From: Brumimicrobium glaciale
GTDB lineage: Bacteria; Bacteroidota; Bacteroidia; Flavobacteriales_D; Crocinitomicaceae
Direction: 5' to 3'
Assembly: GCF_004152935.1 (NCBI RefSeq)
Contig: NZ_SETE01000007.1
Location: 62,001 to 126,000, forward strand
DNA length: 64,000 nt
This document shows, one piece after another, positions 1 through 9,239 of the stretch. Both the position numbers and the translations under genes were made by a program. The notes beneath the pieces were generated by a model. It was not told the DNA's origin. It saw only the letters and a program-made list of their open reading frames with translations, and searched no databases. How positions within the stretch are numbered: position 1 is the stretch's first letter; every line of letters begins with the position of its first letter.

Positions 1-12
1 GGACTCGTATTA

Positions 13-213
13 ATGTACCGTAAAAAAACGATTTATACTTTCATAGTTTTAGGAGGTTTGGCATTTCACTTTATCTATATGTTTATCGTACTTGGATTCC
101 AATATTTTATTGAAGACGTCTCATTTTTTGATAAAATTCTTTATGCTGTATTGACTGTTGTGACTTTGATTCATTCTTTCTTGATGAAAAAGGAGAAGAT
201 AATTACGAATTAG
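13..213 (+). CDS. Small two-helix membrane protein, possibly 5'-truncated
   Basis: A 66-residue reading frame with two hydrophobic segments (about residues 8-30 and 39-58) and a basic tail; I do not recognise a family. The frame stays open to base 1, so the true start may lie outside the window and this could be the C-terminal part of a longer membrane protein. The last codons and the stop fall inside an AT-rich dispersed repeat (201-232), so the repeat may have supplied the present C-terminus. Confidence 0.4.
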   Translation: MYRKKTIYTFIVLGGLAFHFIYMFIVLGFQYFIEDVSFFDKILYAVLTVVTLIHSFLMKKEKIITN

Positions 214-504
214 GAATTATCAATTACGAATTAAAAAAAAGAAGGCGAATTGTTAATTATCAATGGTCAATTGTAAACGGAATTTTATTGGTTCTTTTAT
301 TCAGTTATACTATCTCAAAATTCAGGGAACACGTGACAGAAATACTAATTTTTCATAGGGTTGGCATTGATGCTTCTGCTTGCACTCCTGAACTGGAAGC
401 TCCGTGAATTGTAACAAATTTTAATACAGATTTTTTAAGGAAGTTCAATTTAACATAATCAACTTTTTACAGCGGAAAATTATTGATTCGTAATTCTCCA
501 ATTG
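201..504. repeat. Intergenic region with AATTACGAATT-type repeats
   Basis: Copies of a short AT-rich unit (AATTACGAATT or its complement) lie at about 201-232 and 486-496, with related AATTATCAAT and CAATTGTCAATT stretches between them. The same unit occurs three times in tandem at 38827-38851. No convincing gene is seen in this gap. Confidence 0.5.
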
Positions 505-1515
505 TCAATTATCCAAGCTCCATTCAATAAAAGCATTCATTACATTTTTCCATTCTCCATTTTTATGATCTGGTTTTCCATCAACTATAGGAAAAAAGTT
601 GTGCTCTAAACCTGAATAGCGTTTTATGAAATAATTCGTTTTGCCTTGTTCTATAAAATACAATGGAATCATATCTGTATTTGCACAGCTAATATCTTCC
701 GAACCGTTGGCTATATAAACAGGGATTTCTAAGCTAGCTAATTCCTCAATTGTTGATTTTGAGAATGAGCGCCAAGAGGTTAAGTGCGGTCTAATTTTCA
801 AAGAATCGTCATTAAGAACTCTCTTATAAAATTCATATTGAGAAGATTGTTTGGCATCGGCTTCTTCCCAAGTTATTTCTCCTTTTTCAGCTTGTGCACG
901 AATTTTCCTAATAATTCCATCAATCCTTCTTTCATAACTATAAGCAAACAATCCTAAATGTGTAACGTCTTCATTCGCATCGGCAATTCCAACCGCCACT
1001 CTACTTCCTTGAGAATGTCCGCAAACTACTAATTTAGTAAAGTCAATAAAATCTTTAGTTTTCAAATAATCAATTACAACATTTGCTCTTCTCACATAAT
1101 TCTCGATATAGTCAGCTAATGAAAATTCCTCCGTTGGATTTTTGCTTCCCGAATTACCGATATAAAAATATTGCTCTGAAAGTTCTCCGTATTCGACTAT
1201 CATTGGAGTTTTAGGCATTGAAATCACAGCAACATGGTAGTGTTTCCTCATTTCTTCTAAATCAAAATTACCCAATGGCATAGGCACGATTCTATTATTC
1301 CCAACATCCATAAATAATGGCATTGGAGTAGAACCTTGACAAAATAACAGCAAAGGCTTTTGAGTATTTAGAACTGTATCTGCAATTACAAAATCAATTT
1401 GATCATTTTCTTCTTCGATGGTAAAAGAAATAAAACCTGTGTCTCCCACTCTATTTTGGGAATAAGAAAAATTAAAGAAAATGAGCAATACAAGCAGTGA
1501 TATTAGCTTTTTCAT
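505..1515 (-). CDS. Secreted alpha/beta hydrolase
   Basis: A 336-residue exported hydrolase of unknown substrate. The start chosen here (CAT at 1513-1515) gives a clear signal peptide, MKKLISLLVLLIFFNFSYSQ; the frame extends 18 codons upstream but that extension only buries the signal. A Ser-Asp-His triad is visible: nucleophile elbow GHSQGS with Ser at about 168, Asp at about 274 in GSEDIS, and His at about 305 in GLEHNF. The motif LLLFCQGS near residue 60 could form the oxyanion region. It is monocistronic, on the minus strand. An esterase, lipase or peptidase are all possible. Confidence 0.75.
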   Translation of the reverse strand: MKKLISLLVLLIFFNFSYSQNRVGDTGFISFTIEEENDQIDFVIADTVLNTQKPLLLFCQGSTPMPLFMDVGNNRIVPMPLGNFDLEEMRKHYHVAVISMPKTPMIVEYGELSEQYFYIGNSGSKNPTEEFSLADYIENYVRRANVVIDYLKTKDFIDFTKLVVCGHSQGSRVAVGIADANEDVTHLGLFAYSYERRIDGIIRKIRAQAEKGEITWEEADAKQSSQYEFYKRVLNDDSLKIRPHLTSWRSFSKSTIEELASLEIPVYIANGSEDISCANTDMIPLYFIEQGKTNYFIKRYSGLEHNFFPIVDGKPDHKNGEWKNVMNAFIEWSLDN

Positions 1516-2036
1516 AGTGATTTTATATGTGATTTCTAAAAATAAGTTTTTTACATTTATAAATTTCATTTACTTAATTTTAGTTTCCCTATTAAGTGAA
1601 TTGATTGAACTATAATACCCAAATCAAAGTAGGATTTTCTTTAGCTAATGAGAAGAATGAGCTCAATTAGGAAATAGGAGAATCAAAATGATTCTGTGCT
1701 TTATGTATTGTTGAAATCGTTGCGGTTTATAAGGTGTAAACCAATTTTCTTATCAGAATAAAACGTTTTTCACTATCAATAGGAAGCGTTTAAGATTATT
1801 ATTGAATAGAATGTTAATAAACAGATTGAGAAGAAGAGTTTAGTGGATTTGTTTGATTGACAAGAAATTATGATTACTGAAAGGAATTATTTTAAAGTAA
1901 ATTCTTTGATGTTTTTAATTTCTAAAGATTTAAAAAGTCGTTTATTGAGGATATAAATAATGTTTTAAATTTGTGAAATCAAGATACTAGTGAAAAGTAA
2001 AAATATTGAACATTAAACATCTTGTGAAATTTCATT
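1516..2036. other. Intergenic region, no gene seen
   Basis: About 520 bp between two divergent genes. I see no open frame worth calling; the right end carries the promoter listed at 1945-1973. Confidence 0.5.
1945..1973 (+). promoter_or_regulatory. Predicted Bacteroidota promoter
   Basis: TTG at 1945-1947, an 18-bp spacer, then TAAATTTG at 1966-1973. This fits the Bacteroidota consensus TTTG-N19-TAnnTTTG. It would start transcription near 1980, about 57 bases ahead of the ATG at 2037. Confidence 0.5.
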
Positions 2037-2237
2037 ATGAAAATCAATAAAACAATAGCTCTCATTTTTATACTTACTATTTTAACTAACATCGGATTTA
2101 GCCAATCGCAAAAGTCGTTTGACAAATTAATTTTAGAAACAAATGATTATTTAAAAGTTTATGACACATTGTATGCAGGACCAAATCACAATTATTTACT
2201 AAACGATATAAAAAAATGGCTACTAAACTTACTATGA
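2037..2237 (+). CDS. Short secreted protein, probably a truncated paralogue
   Basis: 66 residues: a signal peptide (about residues 1-22, ending GFSQ) and a 44-residue mature part. The mature part begins SFDKLILETNDYLK, which resembles NFNELKLEVIENLK at the same place in the next gene. It overlaps that gene by 22 bp. The short length and overlap suggest a truncated tandem relative that still keeps its promoter and signal peptide, but a genuine small secreted protein cannot be excluded. Function unknown. Confidence 0.5.
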   Translation: MKINKTIALIFILTILTNIGFSQSQKSFDKLILETNDYLKVYDTLYAGPNHNYLLNDIKKWLLNLL

Positions 2238-3004
2238 CGCTTTTCTTATTCTCCATTTTTTGTTTTCAAGCAAAAGCACAATCAAACTTTAATGAACTCA
2301 AATTAGAAGTAATAGAAAATTTGAAATGGTTTTCTCAGGATTTAAATTATGAAGCTTATGAAGAGAACAACATAAATATTGATTCTTTAGCAACAATTAC
2401 AGAAAATAAACTTGCTGATCTTTTAAAGCATAAAGAAGCTAAACATCTTAATTTAAAGGAAATTACAAATATTCATTTAAATGCGACTACATCAGACAGT
2501 CTAAATATTCGGTTTTATTCATTCAAAAACTTGGTTGGCCCAACAGGTTACGAATCAGTCCATACTGTTATTCAATGGGCTGATATAGATGGGAAATTGA
2601 ACTCTAATCCTATTTCTTCAAAAGTCTCTGGTACGGTTGGAGAAATTTACAAATTGAAGTCTAACAATTCAAATTTGTATTTACTTATATCTCGTGATTA
2701 TTTCACTGAAATACAATATGTTATTCAGTTTAAAGAAGACAAATTAATTTTGGATTATCCAGCATTTGTGAATAGTCCTCAAATTTCAGTTAATAGAATG
2801 AAAGTTTCTTTTGATGAAATAACACAAGTGTTGAGCATAGAAAGCTACGAAAATGTAGACATTGACGACAACACATTGTTGCCTATGAAAGCTTACACTG
2901 ATGAAAATCCATCTTTTGAAAAAATTATAAAGCAGTTTGATAAACAACTTCAAATTAATCGTTCAATAAAGCTAATATTTGATGGAAATAAATTTATATA
3001 TTAA
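2216..3004 (+). CDS. Secreted protein of unknown function
   Basis: 262 residues with an N-terminal signal peptide ending near QAKAQ. The mature region is mixed alpha/beta with no catalytic motif I recognise. The first ATG (2216) gives a signal with a Lys; an internal ATG at 2234 would form an ATGA overlap with the previous stop, so either start is possible. It appears to be co-transcribed with the upstream short paralogue and the DUF2059 gene 18 bp downstream. Confidence 0.6.
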   Translation: MATKLTMTLFLFSIFCFQAKAQSNFNELKLEVIENLKWFSQDLNYEAYEENNINIDSLATITENKLADLLKHKEAKHLNLKEITNIHLNATTSDSLNIRFYSFKNLVGPTGYESVHTVIQWADIDGKLNSNPISSKVSGTVGEIYKLKSNNSNLYLLISRDYFTEIQYVIQFKEDKLILDYPAFVNSPQISVNRMKVSFDEITQVLSIESYENVDIDDNTLLPMKAYTDENPSFEKIIKQFDKQLQINRSIKLIFDGNKFIY

Positions 3005-3022
3005 TCGAATAATTATATCATC

Positions 3023-3469
3023 ATGACAAAAGTATTGACGTTTATCTCGATCTTATTTCTATTCAGTTTTTCAACTTTTGGACAAGTAGATAAAGAATAC
3101 AGTAAAACACTAAAAAAAATGTTTGAGGTATCAGGTACAAATGAATCCTATCAAGCAGCTATTCAACAAATGTTTACAATGTTTAAACAGCAATATCCAG
3201 ATGTAGGGGAAGAAATTTGGAATGACTTCGAAAAGGAATTTTCTAAGACTTCAATTGATGAATTAACAGAAATGTTGGTTCCGATTTATTCAAAATATAT
3301 GACAAAAGAAGACTTGAAAGAGTTGATAAAATTCTACCAAACTCCAGTAGGAAAGAAATTTGCAAAAAACACTCCGTTTATTATGCAGGAATCAATGCAG
3401 GTCGGTCAGGAATGGGGAATGAAAATTGGAGAAGAATTCGAAAAAAAAATGAAGGCTAGAGGATATTAA
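3023..3469 (+). CDS. DUF2059 domain secreted protein
   Basis: 148 residues: signal peptide (about 1-20, ending TFGQ) followed by a helical DUF2059 domain. The characteristic block is LIKFYQTPVGKKFAKNTP near residues 107-124, preceded by a YSKYMTKEDL segment. DUF2059 proteins are small periplasmic or secreted proteins of unknown function. It sits 18 bp after the preceding secreted protein and 60 bp before a small barrel protein, so these probably form a short operon of envelope proteins. Confidence 0.8.
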   Translation: MTKVLTFISILFLFSFSTFGQVDKEYSKTLKKMFEVSGTNESYQAAIQQMFTMFKQQYPDVGEEIWNDFEKEFSKTSIDELTEMLVPIYSKYMTKEDLKELIKFYQTPVGKKFAKNTPFIMQESMQVGQEWGMKIGEEFEKKMKARGY

Positions 3470-3529
3470 AACCGCATCAATATCTTGAATTTAGAAAATT
3501 ATTACTATCACTAAAAAATTAATCACATT

Positions 3530-4018
3530 ATGAAAAATGCTATCTTTTTAACCTTGGCGCTGCTGCTCATAAATCTTGAAATCAATGCTCAGTCAGAATC
3601 TAATTCTGACAATACTCTAAATTACGACCATGGATTCAGTGCTGAAGTCTTTAACCAAGGAGGATATGGATTCGGTATAGGAGGATTAATTGGTAAAAAT
3701 TTAGGTAATAAAACAAAAGCAAATTACTCAATGGGAATTTATACTGATGTAATTATGGGTGATTCTCCCATAATAAGCCCTAGAGTAAAATTTATTTTAA
3801 ATCATTCGGGAATTCTCGGAATTGGAGTAAACTTTGCTAATAATTACAGATCTGGTGAAAACGATTTTAGAATTACTCCAGAAGTTAACTTCTCATTGTT
3901 TGGAATAGTAAACCTTTATCTAGGATATAGTTTTAATGTAAACAACAATGCATTTAAAGATTTATCAGAATATAGAATTGGAGTAAATATCAATTTCATT
4001 AAGAACAATAGAAGATGA
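3530..4018 (+). CDS. Small outer-membrane beta-barrel-like protein
   Basis: 162 residues with a signal peptide (about 1-20, ending INAQ). The mature part alternates polar and hydrophobic residues in Gly-rich strands such as GGYGFGIGGLIG and LYLGYSFNVN, and ends in an amphipathic strand (YRIGVNINFI), as in 8-strand outer-membrane barrels. No binding motif is visible. It is the last gene of the plus-strand run that begins at 2037 and faces the PH-domain genes. Confidence 0.6.
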   Translation: MKNAIFLTLALLLINLEINAQSESNSDNTLNYDHGFSAEVFNQGGYGFGIGGLIGKNLGNKTKANYSMGIYTDVIMGDSPIISPRVKFILNHSGILGIGVNFANNYRSGENDFRITPEVNFSLFGIVNLYLGYSFNVNNNAFKDLSEYRIGVNINFIKNNRR

Positions 4019-4059
4019 TAAAATTTAATGCTTTTTAATTATCCAAAAATTGTAAAATC

Positions 4060-5598
4060 CTATATCCAACCTAACGCACTGCTCTCCACTTTAAAATTCA
4101 AATAATTTACAACCTTCACAACCTCATCATATTTCAAATAACCAATACGCTCAAGGCCTGAGGCGGTATAGATAATCAAATCTGCGTGATTATTGCGTTG
4201 CTGAAACCAATTGCGCTTGATTGCTATTGATTGCACCTTGTGCGTTGCAATATATTTTTTGTTTGTATGAATCGAACCCGAATGCACTTCTATCAGATCA
4301 TCATTTACGCCAATATGACTTTTTTGAATCGTTTTAAACGAGATAAAAGTAAAAACACCAAGCAACAGAATTGGAAGTATTAAGCTGTAAGTTAATCCGA
4401 GCATGGTAAACAAACCTAGTCCGATTAAAATACACAGAACGAAATATTTGATCATTAACCTAAACATCATGCGCATACTGCTTTGGATATTAATGAATTG
4501 TTGAGGATAGGATAAATCAAAAAGTGACTTGAAAAGTATGTTTATATTTTCATCTGAAATCCCTACTACTCCAATCTTCTTTTTGTCTTGAAGTTCTTGT
4601 GATGAAGCTTGACTAATAAAGACATTCTTAATTTTGAATAGATTTTTAATTGGGTTCTCCTCTACTTCAAAAACTTGCGCTTTACTCTTTTTGATTACTT
4701 GATTAATGCGTTTTAAAAGTCCATATTCCACTTCATAATCCTTGTCAACCTTGGTTACTTTGAGATCATAATATTTAAACACCGTTCTACCAATAGTCAC
4801 TATAAAAGTTGCGGCCAAAAGAAATATGATAAACCCAACTACGAATGCAAAGGTTTCATAAGCTTGAGTCAAATAGGTATTTTCAAAGTTTATTTCATAA
4901 AAATTATCAAAAAACTCTTGAAGATATTGGAAAATCGTACTCACAAAAAACAGAACCAATCCCAATCCTTTGATATAGTTTGAACTCACACCCACCTTGA
5001 GTAATTCACCTAAACTAAGATTAAACAAAACTCTTTTTCTATGAGGAATTACAGGTTCTGAACTAGCATTTTCAATTTGACCTTCAGTTCTATCCTCTAA
5101 GCTATTGCTAACACTATTCTCAACATTATCTTCAGCTCTATTTTTAAGTAGAATTTCTTTTAAGGCTAAAGCATCCTCCCTACTCAGCGCTTTAATTTTT
5201 ATTTCGGCTGTGTTTTGTCCCGCTGTTTCAATTTCAAAACCAACAACATTTAGTGCTTGCTGAATAAGATTTTGATTGATGTTAATGTTCTGAATCCGGT
5301 CAAAAGGAATATCTGTATCTGTGAAATTAAAAACACCATGACGCAAGAAGAAGCGTTGGTCTTGAACATGAAATTTAAAATTCAAATAGCTTTTATAAGA
5401 ATAAAGCAATTGTAGAATTACCAATAGAATTAGTCCAATAATTACAACCTCAAGGTAATTCTCACGTATTTTACTACTCAAAAGCGGTAGAAATACATAA
5501 ATATTTCGTTTAATACTTTTGACGAGATCCATCAAAAACACCACCAGAATTCCTCTGAAATTTTGTCGTCTAGGTATTGAAAAATCAGTTTTCATCAA
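4060..5598 (-). CDS. YdbT-like membrane protein with bacterial PH domains
   Basis: 512 residues organised as in the YdbT family: membrane segments alternate with three bacterial PH (bPH2) domains, at about 75-150, 280-345 and 425-500. Hydrophobic segments lie at about 30-70, 208-226, 245-270 and 375-420. The segments FFLRHGVFNFTDTDIPFDRI and VEYGLLKRINQVI show the typical R-x-G-x-n-I-P-x-x-R-I start of such domains. It overlaps the upstream YdbS-like gene by 14 bp, the usual gene pair. In Firmicutes such pairs have been linked to bacteriocin tolerance; its role here is unknown. Confidence 0.8.
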   Translation of the reverse strand: MMKTDFSIPRRQNFRGILVVFLMDLVKSIKRNIYVFLPLLSSKIRENYLEVVIIGLILLVILQLLYSYKSYLNFKFHVQDQRFFLRHGVFNFTDTDIPFDRIQNININQNLIQQALNVVGFEIETAGQNTAEIKIKALSREDALALKEILLKNRAEDNVENSVSNSLEDRTEGQIENASSEPVIPHRKRVLFNLSLGELLKVGVSSNYIKGLGLVLFFVSTIFQYLQEFFDNFYEINFENTYLTQAYETFAFVVGFIIFLLAATFIVTIGRTVFKYYDLKVTKVDKDYEVEYGLLKRINQVIKKSKAQVFEVEENPIKNLFKIKNVFISQASSQELQDKKKIGVVGISDENINILFKSLFDLSYPQQFINIQSSMRMMFRLMIKYFVLCILIGLGLFTMLGLTYSLILPILLLGVFTFISFKTIQKSHIGVNDDLIEVHSGSIHTNKKYIATHKVQSIAIKRNWFQQRNNHADLIIYTASGLERIGYLKYDEVVKVVNYLNFKVESSALGWI

Positions 5599-6103
5599 TG
5601 TCTGCGACTTTTAGAATTTGTGCTTTTATTTTATCGGCATCGTCTTGGTTCAATCCTTTTATACTCAAATCACCTGCTGATGAACCAGCGGTATAAACTT
5701 TCAAAGTGAAAAGTTTAAAAATCTTAAAAACTAAAGTTTGTTTCACCTCAACATGCTGAATCCTTTTGTAAGGAACGATTGTCTCTTTAAAAACAAAAAA
5801 TCCCTTTTGAAAAATGATGTCTTTCTCTCTAATTCCGAATTTTCTCTTTTGAAAACCCCTTTCTATTTCAATAATAAGGAGTGAAAACACAAAGGTTAAA
5901 ACACCGATTAATGTGTAATAAAAAGGCGCTGGAGGATTGGCTTTAAATTTCAAGACAATCAAAACGCCAACTAAAACAATCACCCAGAAAGCATAAATAA
6001 TTCTCAAAACTTTAAGATATGCAGGTGCAACAGGATGCCCTTTTACTGTTTCAAAGCGAGGTAAATCATCTATGTTTAAAGTGTTGTTTTGAAAATCCAG
6101 CAT
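5585..6103 (-). CDS. YdbS-like PH domain membrane protein
   Basis: 172 residues when started at the ATG at 6103 (MLDFQNNTLNIDDLPRFE). The frame extends 45 codons upstream but that stretch looks like translated non-coding DNA. Two membrane helices (about residues 33-52 and 59-80) are followed by one bPH2 domain containing IVPYKRIQHVEVKQTL. Pairs of short (YdbS) and long (YdbT) PH-domain membrane proteins are widespread; the 14-bp overlap with the downstream YdbT-like gene indicates translational coupling and probably a complex. Confidence 0.8.
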   Translation of the reverse strand: MLDFQNNTLNIDDLPRFETVKGHPVAPAYLKVLRIIYAFWVIVLVGVLIVLKFKANPPAPFYYTLIGVLTFVFSLLIIEIERGFQKRKFGIREKDIIFQKGFFVFKETIVPYKRIQHVEVKQTLVFKIFKLFTLKVYTAGSSAGDLSIKGLNQDDADKIKAQILKVADIDEN

Positions 6104-6258
6104 GAATAGGGTATTTTTAATATTGATCAAATTTAAGGAAAGAATTGAAGAAAACATTCTTTGTGAGTAAACACTTTGAATTCGAAATATAGAATTCATC
6201 ACAATCAATTCATCAAAAATTACTATTTTTAGTTTCACATTCTATAATTGATGATAAG

Positions 6259-6693
6259 ATGAATAAAATAATGAGTTTTCTAATTATTTCTATTTTAGCA
6301 GCTTTATCAGGATGTACCTCAAGTAGAAGTATTACTTCTTTAAATAATGAATTATACTTTAAAGAATCTCCAAAAATAAAAGTCATTGAAGACAGCTATT
6401 ATTTAAGGTTTATCTACTCAGACACTCAAAATGCAAATGGTTATGCTATGTTCACTGAATCCAAAATTATAAATGATTCATTGATATTTTATTTACCTGT
6501 CACCACTAGCTCCTTTAATAGGAAAGGAATGACTCAGTTTGAAGAAATAATTACTAAAAACAAGATCGAAATAATTAAAAATGGAAAGGTTTTTTGGAAA
6601 AATCCTGATGAAAGTATAATTCACATGGAAATCCAACAATCGAAAGAAGGAATAAATATAATGGAGAAGAAAATTGTTAGAAAAACACATTAA
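6259..6693 (+). CDS. Predicted lipoprotein
   Basis: 144 residues with a lipoprotein signal: a hydrophobic stretch followed by the lipobox LSGC with Cys at about 19, then Ser/Thr residues. The mature part is short and probably beta-rich; no family recognised. It is followed 18 bp later by an acetyltransferase gene and may share its transcript. Confidence 0.55.
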   Translation: MNKIMSFLIISILAALSGCTSSRSITSLNNELYFKESPKIKVIEDSYYLRFIYSDTQNANGYAMFTESKIINDSLIFYLPVTTSSFNRKGMTQFEEIITKNKIEIIKNGKVFWKNPDESIIHMEIQQSKEGINIMEKKIVRKTH

Positions 6694-6711
6694 AGCAAAC
6701 AAAACTATTCT

Positions 6712-7230
6712 ATGAACTTAAGATTTCAAACTAAAAGACTAGTCGTTCGAGATATTGAGAAAGGAGATCTAAAATCTCTATTAAAAATATGCACCGAGGA
6801 AAAGAATATGAAATATGTTTCAAATGGTAATCATGATTGGACTTTAGCGCAACTTTCGGAGAAATATAAAATACTTAATCAGAATTACATTAATGGATTT
6901 GGAGTTTTCGTTATTGAAGACAAGTTTACACGCGAAATAATTGGTGAAGCGGGTCTATTTAAATCTTACGGTAGCCATTCGAAATTAGAATTAGGTTACA
7001 TAATAAACTTCCAACATTGGAAAAAGGGATATGGATTTGAAATCTGTAATGGTTTGATAAATTATGGATTTAGGGAGTTAAAAACTGAAATTATAACTGC
7101 AAGAATGTACTCCGAAAATAAAGCATCTGTAAGGTTATCTGAAAAATGTGGAATGCACAAGATCAATGATGGTTTAACAGAAAAAGGTGAAAAGTTTTTC
7201 GAATATGAAATATCAAATCGGATAGAATAA
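6712..7230 (+). CDS. GNAT-family N-acetyltransferase (RimJ/RimL type)
   Basis: 172 residues, the usual length for single-domain GNAT enzymes that move acetyl from acetyl-CoA to an amine. The start LRFQTKRLVVRDIEKGDL is typical of the RimJ/RimL/SpeG group. LELGYIINFQHWKKGYGFE around residues 90-108 holds the acetyl-CoA-binding R/K-x-x-G-x-G/A region, here KKGYGF, and NKASVRLSEKCGM near 140 is motif B. Substrate cannot be told from sequence; ribosomal proteins or antibiotics are possibilities. Confidence 0.85.
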   Translation: MNLRFQTKRLVVRDIEKGDLKSLLKICTEEKNMKYVSNGNHDWTLAQLSEKYKILNQNYINGFGVFVIEDKFTREIIGEAGLFKSYGSHSKLELGYIINFQHWKKGYGFEICNGLINYGFRELKTEIITARMYSENKASVRLSEKCGMHKINDGLTEKGEKFFEYEISNRIE

Positions 7231-7267
7231 GCTATATTTAAACTAAATATATTCAAAAACCAACACT

Positions 7268-7678
7268 ATGAAAAGTATAACTTCAGTATTCGTTCTTGCC
7301 TTATTCATGATGACATCTGTTTCTCAAGTTCAAGGACAGAGCAACAATGATAAGAGAAACAGTGACAAAATAACAAGTCAATCTATTGCTAATTACCGTC
7401 TTTTTTCAACTGAAATTATTAATACCTTTATAAAACTAAACACCCAAAATGGATTATTGTGGCAAGTCCAAATTGATATTGAAGATGAAAGACGCTATGA
7501 AACTTTTATAAATACATTACCTCTTGTAGAAAATGAAAATGAAGTAACAGACAGATTTACACTTCATGGTACTTATAACATCTACACATTCATTTTGCTC
7601 GATCAAATTGATGGAAGAATGTGGCAAGTATACTGGTCAGACAAGCCAGAAGAAAGAGATATTATTTTGATTAAATGA
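7268..7678 (+). CDS. Small secreted protein with paired WQV segments
   Basis: 136 residues with a signal peptide (about 1-24, ending VQGQ). The mature part contains two similar segments, NGLLWQVQIDIEDERRYE and DGRMWQVYWSDKPEERDI, suggesting an internal duplication of a beta-hairpin. I do not recognise a family. It stands alone after the acetyltransferase. Confidence 0.55.
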   Translation: MKSITSVFVLALFMMTSVSQVQGQSNNDKRNSDKITSQSIANYRLFSTEIINTFIKLNTQNGLLWQVQIDIEDERRYETFINTLPLVENENEVTDRFTLHGTYNIYTFILLDQIDGRMWQVYWSDKPEERDIILIK

Positions 7679-7920
7679 TAAATTATTTCATGTATTTGAC
7701 AGGAAATATTTATATAAAAACTTATTATTATAGAATTTTAATTGGAAATTTTCAGTATCCCTACTATCTTATTTTCTATATTAAGGAGATAAAAAATAAC
7801 ACACAATTAAAGCAAGGAATAAAGTTTAAATGCTCCATTCATTGGTTGCAATTAAAAAATGAAGAGAACTGAGTGAACCAAATGATTTACGTTATCACAT
7901 CAACTTCTAGATTATTGACA

Positions 7921-7955
7921 AAAAAAGCCGCTTCATTAGCTGAAACGGCTTCTTT
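7921..7955 (-). terminator. Rho-independent terminator of the GEVED/T9SS gene
   Basis: A hairpin pairs AAGCCG (7925-7930) with CGGCTT (7946-7951) and TTCA with TGAA, with one mismatch and a five-base loop. On the minus strand it is followed by a T run, so it ends transcription of the gene at 8004-8810. Confidence 0.75.
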
Positions 7956-8003
7956 TAAATTAAATAAATCTCCTAAAATGGGGAGGTAAATAACTTCAAA
8001 TGC

Positions 8004-8810
8004 TTACTGTTTAACGATTCTATAACTGTGTTGACCTTGGTCAGCAAACAATCTAACGATGTAAGAGCCAGCATCCAATATTGACACATCTAATTGTAAA
8101 TCAGTTGAATTTACGTTTTTAGAATAAACTTCTTGCCCTGCATTGTTGTAAATCTTCACACTATTCAACGCTGACTTGTATTGAATATTCAAAACATTTT
8201 GCGCTGGATTAGGATAAACTGATAATTCATTATTTTTGAAGTCATTAAGTCCTAAAGTTCCAATTTGTAAAGTAAAATCTAATGCTTGGCCATAACCTGG
8301 GTAAACCCCCATACCAAACGCATCAAATTCTATGGCACAAGGATTAATTATTGCTTCTGAGTCATCATCTCGATAAGTTTTTGTAATTCTTATACGAGTT
8401 TCACCTTGCACGGCATTTGCAGGAACTGTAATATCCATAGTTACAGAAATTCCATCAGTTCCATCACTATTTGTTAGCATTCCCAATTCAAAAATCTCAC
8501 CGGCATCATCTAGAATTTCGTTCTTATTCCAGTCAATAAATGCGACAATATTGTTTTCAAAGTCACCCTTTGTATCTCCTTCAACAGTTAGAGTGAAGAT
8601 TTCTCCTGTGACTAAACTTACTATTTCCGAACTTTTGTCAACTAAAATAGATAGGGTATCACTGTTTGTAATAAGGTTTCCAGCGATTTCAATAGAACTG
8701 ATTATCTCAGTATCCGTCCCTTGATCACTTACATCACAATAAGGATTTGGAAACGTTTGTGCTTGCACGCCAAAAGTTATTAGCGCAAAAGCTAAAGTAA
8801 TTTTTTTCAT
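8004..8810 (-). CDS. GEVED-domain protein with T9SS type A sorting domain
   Basis: 268 residues. The signal peptide covers about 1-17 (ending GVQAQ). Residues about 65-190 resemble the GEVED domain of secreted Bacteroidota proteins, including FIDWNKNEILDDAGEIFELG. The C-terminal 75 residues are a Por secretion system type A sorting domain: SVYPNPAQNVLNI, then VKIYNNAGQEV, and a final strand with DAGSYIVRL. It is therefore exported by Sec, then secreted or surface-attached by T9SS. The ligand or substrate is unknown; no enzyme domain is visible. Confidence 0.85.
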   Translation of the reverse strand: MKKITLAFALITFGVQAQTFPNPYCDVSDQGTDTEIISSIEIAGNLITNSDTLSILVDKSSEIVSLVTGEIFTLTVEGDTKGDFENNIVAFIDWNKNEILDDAGEIFELGMLTNSDGTDGISVTMDITVPANAVQGETRIRITKTYRDDDSEAIINPCAIEFDAFGMGVYPGYGQALDFTLQIGTLGLNDFKNNELSVYPNPAQNVLNIQYKSALNSVKIYNNAGQEVYSKNVNSTDLQLDVSILDAGSYIVRLFADQGQHSYRIVKQ

Positions 8811-9239
8811 AGTATTTTAAATTTGATTAATTGTAAAGTTATCATAATGATATTTAAAATGTCATTATTTAGAAAATAATAATGACAAAGAATTAGAACT
8901 TAAATATTGATTCTGTTCTTCTTATGTATAATTAAGAAGAAATGTGGTCCCTTAATTTTACCAGAAGAATCCTTATTATGACTATTGACTTAAAAAAATA
9001 ATTCAAAATGAGATTCAGCTTAAATTTAAACGTTGATACTTTTTTTTAAATCCTATTTTCATTACTTAAAAAAATCACAAAGAAATATAACTTGGTTGAT
9101 TAAGCCTCTAAAATCCTTATATTTATGGGACAGCAGAGATTTGAAAATTTCAGAGTAGTATTGAAAACAATGAAAATTAGTTCAGTATATTCTTTAAAAC
9201 CATGTTGTATAAATTAATTTTTAATCAAATAATAATTAG
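8811..9239. other. Intergenic region, no gene seen
   Basis: About 430 bp between divergent genes, very AT-rich, with only a 29-codon reading frame (from 9125) that has no supporting features. It should hold the promoters of both flanking genes, but I see no full consensus match. Confidence 0.4.

Noticed and set aside
7675-7872. 65-codon frame following a secreted protein gene
   Set aside because: Composition is dominated by Tyr, Ile and Asn as in translated AT-rich DNA; no signal peptide, family or conserved feature despite the ATGA overlap.
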